A stretch of DNA of 46,730 bases, taken from contig JAAZOH010000015.1 in assembly GCA_012797845.1 (NCBI GenBank), forward strand, positions 1-46,730. Direction: 5' to 3'. The notes under the pieces are model-generated. The model was not told the origin of the DNA and searched no databases. It saw only the letters and a list, made by a program, of their open reading frames with translations. Source of the DNA: Candidatus Beckwithbacteria bacterium (GTDB lineage: Bacteria > Patescibacteriota > Microgenomatia > UBA1400 > UBA1449). Below, piece after piece: positions 41,576-46,730 of the stretch. A program made the position numbers and the translations under genes. Numbering within the stretch: the stretch's first letter is position 1; every line of letters begins with the position of its first letter.

Positions 41576-41644
41576 TGTCTTCTGTATTCCTCTGAGGGAA
41601 ACTTAGAAGACAATAGTTATGAACAAAATAGTCTTCTTGAAGAC
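41576..41644. repeat. Cluster of GTCTTC/GAAGAC inverted repeats
   Basis: TGTCTTCT (41576-41583) pairs with AGAAGACA (41605-41612), and GTCTTCTTGAAGAC (41631-41644) is itself a palindrome able to pair with either. Alternative hairpins are therefore possible. It lies in the 263-bp gap downstream of topA and upstream of nrdJ and could be an end-of-transcript structure for topA. Confidence 0.5.
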
Positions 41645-41672
41645 CGTTTTCCAAAGTGGTAGTTTCTTTTGC

Positions 41673-43631
41673 CTACTTCTTTGGCTTAGTCCAGCTAGCC
41701 CACTTACATTTGGGATAGGCACTACAGCCATAAAACTGTCGACCTTTTTTAGTTCGCCTCACAATAATGTCACCTTTACCACAATCCGGACATTTCATGC
41801 CTTCAACTTTTTCTACAAAGTTTTTAGTGTACTTACAGTCCGGAAATCTGGAACAGGATAAAAATTTACCAAAACGGCCCACTCGAATGACTAAATCGCC
41901 TTCTTTACATTCAGGACATTTCTCACCGGTTTTTTCGACTGCAATCTTAACTCGTTCAGCATTTTTTTCTACATCTTTAATTTTGGAAGATAATGGTTTG
42001 TAAAACTCATCTACCACCGGATACCATTTGCGTTTACCTTGGGCAATCTCGTCCAGTTCTTCTTCGATTTTAGCCGTAAAATCATAGTCCATCACTTGGT
42101 CAAAATTTTTAACTAAAAATTCAGTCACCGCCATACCTACGCTAGTAGGATAAAATTTCTTTTCCAGCTTTTCGACATAACGCCGATTTAGAATCGTAGA
42201 AATAGTGGGTGCATACGTTGATGGCCGGCCAATCCCTCGCTGCTCTAAAGCTTTAATAAGCGTGCTTTCGGTGTATCTGGCTGGTGGCTGAGTAAATTTC
42301 TGTTGAGATAGCACTTCCATTAAATCTGCTTGTTCACCCTCACTAAGATCAGGTAATAAATTACCTTCTATATATTTGCCATAGATTTTACGCCAACCAT
42401 CAAAAATTTGGATTTCCCCTACTGCCCGCAACTGGTAGTTTTTACCAGCTTGAACTAATACGGTCGTCTTAGAAACTTTAGCCGGAGCCATTTGACTGGC
42501 TAAAAAGCGGTTTAAAATCATTTGGTAGAGTTTTTTACCAGTAGCGCCACATTTTTTTTCAATCAAATCTAAAGACCGATCAACTTTGGTAGGCCGAATA
42601 GCTTCGTGGGCCTCTTGAGCTAGTTTAGAAGTAGTTTTATAACCTCTGGGGCCAGTGTAGTACTGGTCACCAAACTCTTTGGGAATATAGTCTCCAGCCA
42701 TGGCTAAAGCTTGTTGAGATAAAGACAGTGAGTCAGTACGATGGTAGGTAATATAGCCTCGTTCATAAAGCTGTTGAGCCTGGCGCATAGTATTGCGGGA
42801 TGACCAACCAAATAAGTTGGCCGCACTTCGCTGCAGCGTTGAGGTGATAAATGGTGGTAGTGGATTTTGAGACAGTTCTTTTTTGGCAACTGAGGCAATT
42901 TGGTAGCTGGCTTTTTTAAGATCAGCTACAATTTTTTTAGCATCTTTAGTATTACCAACTTTTGCTAGTTTATTGCTGATTTTATAAAGATCAACGATAA
43001 ATTCGCCAGCTTTACCTTTAATCTTCTGACTTTTAAGTTTGGCGCCAATCTCCCAATATTCCTCTGGTTTAAAAGCTTCGATTTCTTTTTCCCGCTCATA
43101 AATCAATTTCACTGCCACTGATTGCACCCGGCCAGCTGATAAACCCCGTCGGACTTTTTTCCAAAGTACTGGTGAAAGTTTGTAACCTACCAACCGGTCT
43201 AAAACTCTACGTGCCTGCTGAGCATCAACCAAGGCCATATTGACTGAGCCGGTATTTTCGAGGGCATGCAAAATAGCATCTTTGGTAATTTCATGAAAGG
43301 TAGCTCGCACAAATTTAGATTTACCAACTTTAGCTTGTTTTTCCAGCAGCCATTGCACATGATAACCAATAGCCTCCCCTTCACGGTCCGGGTCAGTAGC
43401 AATAATAATGTGATCGGCTTTTTTAGCAGCAGCTGAAAGCTGTTTAATAACCTTTTCTTTACCTTCAGAAATTTCGTAGGTCGGCTCGTATTTGTTTTTG
43501 GTATCCACACCAATTTTAGATTTGGGTAAATCACGAACGTGCCCCATAGAAGCTTCGACCTTATACTTATCGCCTAAGTAGCGGCCTAGGGTTCGGGCTT
43601 TGGTTGGTGATTCGACAATAATAAGTTGCAT
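41673..43631 (-). CDS. topA: DNA topoisomerase I
   Basis: A 652-residue type IA topoisomerase relaxing negative supercoils. The Toprim domain opens LIIVESPTKARTL with DPDRE (80-84), and the active-site Tyr296 lies in GYITYHRTDS. Two C-terminal tetracysteine zinc fingers follow (CPECKEGD..., CPDCGKGD...), fewer than the three of E. coli. The protein ends WTKPKK. An extended -10 promoter lies about 20 bp upstream. Confidence 0.96.
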   Translation of the reverse strand: MQLIIVESPTKARTLGRYLGDKYKVEASMGHVRDLPKSKIGVDTKNKYEPTYEISEGKEKVIKQLSAAAKKADHIIIATDPDREGEAIGYHVQWLLEKQAKVGKSKFVRATFHEITKDAILHALENTGSVNMALVDAQQARRVLDRLVGYKLSPVLWKKVRRGLSAGRVQSVAVKLIYEREKEIEAFKPEEYWEIGAKLKSQKIKGKAGEFIVDLYKISNKLAKVGNTKDAKKIVADLKKASYQIASVAKKELSQNPLPPFITSTLQRSAANLFGWSSRNTMRQAQQLYERGYITYHRTDSLSLSQQALAMAGDYIPKEFGDQYYTGPRGYKTTSKLAQEAHEAIRPTKVDRSLDLIEKKCGATGKKLYQMILNRFLASQMAPAKVSKTTVLVQAGKNYQLRAVGEIQIFDGWRKIYGKYIEGNLLPDLSEGEQADLMEVLSQQKFTQPPARYTESTLIKALEQRGIGRPSTYAPTISTILNRRYVEKLEKKFYPTSVGMAVTEFLVKNFDQVMDYDFTAKIEEELDEIAQGKRKWYPVVDEFYKPLSSKIKDVEKNAERVKIAVEKTGEKCPECKEGDLVIRVGRFGKFLSCSRFPDCKYTKNFVEKVEGMKCPDCGKGDIIVRRTKKGRQFYGCSAYPKCKWASWTKPKK

Positions 43632-43648
43632 AAAAAAAGACGTTGTTG

Positions 43649-43657
43649 ATTATAACA
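43649..43657 (-). promoter_or_regulatory. Extended -10 promoter of topA
   Basis: Minus-strand TGTTATAAT is a perfect TG-n-TATAAT extended -10. Transcription would begin roughly ten bases before the topA ATG at 43631, giving a very short leader without a Shine-Dalgarno. Confidence 0.6.
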
Positions 43658-43746
43658 AATTTTTATTTTACTAAATCTAGGTCACATAAGGCTAGATGTA
43701 ATGTTGTTACTATAAACTAAAACTATCAACTTCAAAATAGGAAAAA

Positions 43747-44859
43747 TTAAATTGCCATGTAGTTTCCATCTCCCAAGTTTCTTACCAACCCACGCAACTC
43801 TAATAAGGTCAGCGCTGTTGTAATTTGAATAATAGGAATTTGAGTTGAGCGGCAAATATCATCAATATGCTGAGTACCGGAAAGCAAATATTGCCATATT
43901 TTTTGTTGAGCCGGATTTTCAAATGTTGGGTCATTGTTACCATTTAAAGCACTGGCTGATGTCTGAGCCGTATTGTTGGCAGCATCAATTTGCAGCTCAG
44001 CTAAAATATCTTTAGCATTCATAACTAGCTTGGCTCCCATTTGGATCAGTTCTCCTGGACCTTCAGACATCGGATTAGTAATTGGTCCAGGCACAGCAAA
44101 GACTTCCCGGTTTTGTTCTAAAGCCAGTGAAGCCGTAATCTTAGTACCAGATTTGACAGAACCTTCAGTGACCAATACTCCCAATGATAGTCCGGAAACA
44201 ATCCGGTTACGGGCCGGGAAATTGCCAGGCACTGGTTTAGTTTGGGGTGGATATTCTGATACCAACGCGCCGTTTCTAATAATTTCTTCGGCTAAACCGC
44301 GATGTTCTGGTGGATAAATACTATCTAGGCCTGAACCCAAAACTGCAATTGTCCGCCCACCATGTTCTAAGCAACTGCGGTGAGCAATACCATCCACTCC
44401 CCTAGCTAAACCAGAAACAATCGTAAAGCCAAAACTGACTAAATTTGAGACTAATTTCTGAGTAACTTCTCGACCATATGGAGTGACTTTTCTGGTTCCA
44501 ACTACGGCTAAGGCTTTATTATCTTGAGCTTGTAATAAACCTTTTATAAAAAGACCAATGGGAGGATTGGGGATTTGGCTCAAAAGATAGGGGTAATTTT
44601 CATCACTTTGACTAATGTAATTAATTTGCAATCTGGACAATTCTTTTTTTGTTTCATCTAAATTAAAAGTTTGTTGATGCGTTATAACAGCTTTAATTAA
44701 GCTGGGTTGAAAATTATAAGCCTGCCAAGTTTTACTGTCTGCTTGCCAGGCTGATTGTAATGAATCAAAAACTTTTTTAATCAGTTGTAAACGGATTGGC
44801 CCAATTCCTTCACAGTAATGAAAAGCTAAATGGTAATCAGATTCGTTCCATGTTTCCAT
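43747..44859 (-). CDS. dprA: DNA processing protein DprA
   Basis: A 370-residue protein that loads RecA onto incoming single-stranded DNA in natural transformation. An N-terminal helical domain (1-80) precedes the Rossmann-like core (VVGTRKVTPYGRE, SGLARGVDGIAHR, VLGSGLDSIYPPEHR, ARNRIVSGLS). A C-terminal winged helix (about 305-370, IWQYLLSGTQHIDDICRST) follows. An 11-bp palindrome TGACACTGTCA (44870-44880) lies just upstream of the start. Its presence, with the conjugation-type ATPase, is consistent with DNA uptake. Confidence 0.95.
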   Translation of the reverse strand: METWNESDYHLAFHYCEGIGPIRLQLIKKVFDSLQSAWQADSKTWQAYNFQPSLIKAVITHQQTFNLDETKKELSRLQINYISQSDENYPYLLSQIPNPPIGLFIKGLLQAQDNKALAVVGTRKVTPYGREVTQKLVSNLVSFGFTIVSGLARGVDGIAHRSCLEHGGRTIAVLGSGLDSIYPPEHRGLAEEIIRNGALVSEYPPQTKPVPGNFPARNRIVSGLSLGVLVTEGSVKSGTKITASLALEQNREVFAVPGPITNPMSEGPGELIQMGAKLVMNAKDILAELQIDAANNTAQTSASALNGNNDPTFENPAQQKIWQYLLSGTQHIDDICRSTQIPIIQITTALTLLELRGLVRNLGDGNYMAI

Positions 44860-44912
44860 GATTCTATTGTGACACTGTCATCTAAGCTAAAGCAATATAA
44901 TATTTACTATTA

Positions 44913-46532
44913 TTACTTTCTTACTTCCTCAAACCATTTAGTCAAAACTGCCTTAGCAATAGGCGCTGCTTTGTCTGAGCCTTGCCCCGCTTCTTCCAAT
45001 AAAACGGTCACCACAATTTCTGGTTTTTCTACTGGCGCAAAAGTGGTAAACCAAGCATGAGTTTTGACATATTCACCTTTGTCATTAGTAGCTCCGGTTT
45101 CAGCAGTGCCTGTTTTACAAGCCACTGGAATTCGCAACATTTGGGCCGAACCACTAGCTTCTTTTATAAAATTAATTCCGTCTTCTTTAATTTTGGAATT
45201 TGGGTTTTTAACTCTGAAATTAAAAAGCGGATATCCTGTCCCTCCTGGTTCACAAGCCTTTTGCAAACCAGTTATTACTTGGTTGATGTGTTCAGAACTA
45301 ACTGGAGCTTGTTTACAAGCCTGATATTGCAAATTTTGCCAAGAAAAATTACTTTTGGGTCGGTCGACAGTAGCAGCAATTAATTTAGGTTGACATAGGT
45401 AGCCCCGGCTAGCTACCATAGCCATCATCTGTTGAACCTGAATAGGAGTAACTTGCAAATTTCCCTGGCCAATGGCAGTAATATACGTGTCACCCAAATA
45501 CCAGCCTTCATTTTTAGCTTGCTGCTTCCATTGTGGATCTGGGACCAAACCCCGTTCTTCCCCATCCAAACCAATCATAGTTTTATGACCGAAACCTAAC
45601 TTAAGCGCCCAGCTGGCGAGTTGATCTGCTCCTAATTCTTCCCCAACTTTGTAAAAATAAATATCATTTGAGCGCTGTAATCCTTTAATTAAATTGACCC
45701 ATCCTTCTTTTTGACCATATTGATCAAAGTACCAGTTACCATAGCGAAATGCTCCTACTCGAATTTCTCCAGTATCTTCTACTTCCCAACTCGCATCTAT
45801 TTTGCCAGTTTCTAAAGCACCCAAAGCTGTGACAATTTTAAAAGTCGAGCCTGGTGGATACAAACCAGCAATACCACGATCAAAAAGAGGCCGATCCTGA
45901 TTATTTAAGATAACTGATTGATCTTGTTTAGAGCCATACATCAGCACATTAGGATCAAATGAAGGAGTTGAAACCATCGCTAAAACTTTACCATCAGGAG
46001 TTGAAGCAATTACTGTCCCTCGATAATTATTTTTAGTTAAAGCTTCATAAGCAGTTTTTTGCAAAGTTATACTTAAATTAAGCTGTAAATTTCGGCCAGC
46101 AATAGGTTCAACTTTGGAAAAAGATCTGATTTTTGTGCCATCAGCTGCATATTCTTCAACTAAGCCTCCATCACTACCTCGTAGCAAACCATCTTCTTCT
46201 CGCTCCAGTCCCATCTTGCCCACTTTTTTACCAATATCCAATCCAAATAATTCCAATTCTTTACTGTCAGCCTCAGCCACATAACCCAAAACGTGAGCAA
46301 ATAATTCAGGATATAGATAGGTTCTCTTACCATCTTGGGTTTTAACTAAGGCTTGACCAGTTTGATCAAAAAATAAACCTCTATCAGCTTCCAGTGAAAC
46401 GATCCGAAATCGATTTTGCTGGGCTCGTTTCCACTGCTCTTTTCCTAAAACGACTTGTAGTCGAAAAGATTGAGCCAATAAAACTAAGCAAAAACCAATA
46501 AGTAGTAGCCAAGAAAAAACGACTAACTTCAT
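44913..46532 (-). CDS. mrdA: Penicillin-binding protein 2 (peptidoglycan transpeptidase)
   Basis: A 539-residue class B penicillin-binding protein with a single N-terminal membrane helix (about 3-22). A short dimerisation region follows, then the transpeptidase domain: S229-T-F-K, S288-N-D290 (S-x-D as in PBP2 rather than S-x-N) and K-T-G in VACKTGTAE. It is about 90 residues shorter than E. coli PBP2. It cross-links peptidoglycan during elongation. Upstream lies the end of another minus-strand gene 56 bp away, compatible with a cell-shape operon. Confidence 0.9.
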   Translation of the reverse strand: MKLVVFSWLLLIGFCLVLLAQSFRLQVVLGKEQWKRAQQNRFRIVSLEADRGLFFDQTGQALVKTQDGKRTYLYPELFAHVLGYVAEADSKELELFGLDIGKKVGKMGLEREEDGLLRGSDGGLVEEYAADGTKIRSFSKVEPIAGRNLQLNLSITLQKTAYEALTKNNYRGTVIASTPDGKVLAMVSTPSFDPNVLMYGSKQDQSVILNNQDRPLFDRGIAGLYPPGSTFKIVTALGALETGKIDASWEVEDTGEIRVGAFRYGNWYFDQYGQKEGWVNLIKGLQRSNDIYFYKVGEELGADQLASWALKLGFGHKTMIGLDGEERGLVPDPQWKQQAKNEGWYLGDTYITAIGQGNLQVTPIQVQQMMAMVASRGYLCQPKLIAATVDRPKSNFSWQNLQYQACKQAPVSSEHINQVITGLQKACEPGGTGYPLFNFRVKNPNSKIKEDGINFIKEASGSAQMLRIPVACKTGTAETGATNDKGEYVKTHAWFTTFAPVEKPEIVVTVLLEEAGQGSDKAAPIAKAVLTKWFEEVRK

Positions 46533-46588
46533 AGCTCAAACTATACTTTAGAAGATAAAAATTCACAAACAAAATTGAGTGTTTAATA

Positions 46589-46729
46589 TTATGGAGCCAC
46601 TTCCCGCCATGAGTAATCAAAGTCTTTAAGATCTTGCAAGGCCGTTGAGTTTGCAAGGTTATAGATCAATTGTGGATTATAAGTTATCACTTCTGATGGG
46701 GTATCAACATTGTCTAAAAGTAAATTGCG
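46589..46729 (-). CDS. Partial gene, C-terminal 46 residues only
   Basis: A minus-strand frame enters from the right edge and ends at the TAA at 46589-46591. The visible end, reading NLLLDNVDTPSEVITYNPQ and finishing WREVAP, has no recognisable motif. Its place directly before the PBP2 gene would suit mreC or another cell-shape gene, but this is only positional. The N-terminal part lies outside the window. Confidence 0.5.
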   Translation of the reverse strand, partial: RNLLLDNVDTPSEVITYNPQLIYNLANSTALQDLKDFDYSWREVAP

Positions 46730-46730
46730 T

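Noticed and set aside
44870-44880. TGACACTGTCA palindrome upstream of dprA as an operator
   Set aside because: It is only 11 bp with no second copy nearby, so chance is a sufficient explanation; it is mentioned only in the dprA entry.
46384-46656. Minus-strand frame of 90 codons at the right edge
   Set aside because: It lies in another frame over the start of the PBP2 gene; the PBP2 frame and the partial gene at 46589-46729 explain the sequence better.
1-46730. Alternative genetic code (TGA as Gly, as in some CPR lineages)
   Set aside because: TGA serves as stop where expected (for example the 871-1404 gene) and no conserved protein contains an in-frame TGA.
1-46730. CRISPR array, rRNA or tRNA genes
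   Set aside because: No regularly spaced direct repeats and no cloverleaf or rRNA-like stretches were seen in any intergenic gap.

Overview
The window is AT-rich, uses the standard code (TGA is used as a stop) and is densely packed, mostly on the minus strand. It looks like a chromosomal segment of a Candidate Phyla Radiation (Patescibacteria) bacterium, possibly Microgenomates-like. The inference rests on gene content: a 150-residue minimal EF-Ts, many short uncharacterised proteins, a DUF87/VirD4-type conjugation ATPase, a class II ribonucleotide reductase, many salvage-type nucleotide genes and families of small palindromic intergenic repeats. No rRNA, tRNA, CRISPR array or transposase was seen.

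Left part (1-7000), accessory region. A truncated gene and a 70-residue protein with a strong ribosome-binding site and its own terminator are followed by a gene-free stretch that can fold into several hairpins. Then comes the most unusual locus: six paralogous proteins of 177-193 residues, each with an N-terminal nucleoside 2-deoxyribosyltransferase-like (NDT-like) domain and a C-terminal ribbon-helix-helix (RHH) DNA-binding module. Five lie in tandem (3123-6053). The sixth (871-1404) is divergent from two TrmB-family regulators (1539-3130) that carry a candidate autoregulatory operator between their -35 and -10 elements. The tandem array follows a radical SAM gene (6069-7004) that directly follows recR.

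Housekeeping block (7000-18660, minus): dnaX, ybaB and recR with a PfkB kinase inserted among them; ybeY, yqeY and rpsU; a DHH-type phosphoesterase; a four-helix bundle protein; proS, rseP, frr; then rpsB-tsf behind a good promoter and a leader of about 210 nt that carries a long palindromic repeat.

Middle (18900-23470): a large membrane protein diverges from an 836-residue conjugation-type ATPase.

Right half (23800-43630): a nucleotide and one-carbon metabolism region. Purine salvage: purine nucleoside phosphorylase, guaA and a phosphoribosyltransferase. Nucleotide kinases: deoxynucleoside kinase, guanylate-kinase-like and tmk. Pool cleaning: a Maf-like pyrophosphatase. Folate and thymidylate: dihydrofolate reductase, a CofE-like gamma-glutamate ligase, glyA, thyA, plus a second thymidylate-synthase-family protein fused to an MtrA-like domain. 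It ends with the B12-dependent ribonucleotide reductase and topA. Together these genes could feed salvaged bases and nucleosides into dNTPs. The NDT-RHH proteins may sense or process nucleoside-type ligands in the same economy, but this is inference.

Right edge: dprA, a PBP2-type transpeptidase and the end of an unidentified gene.
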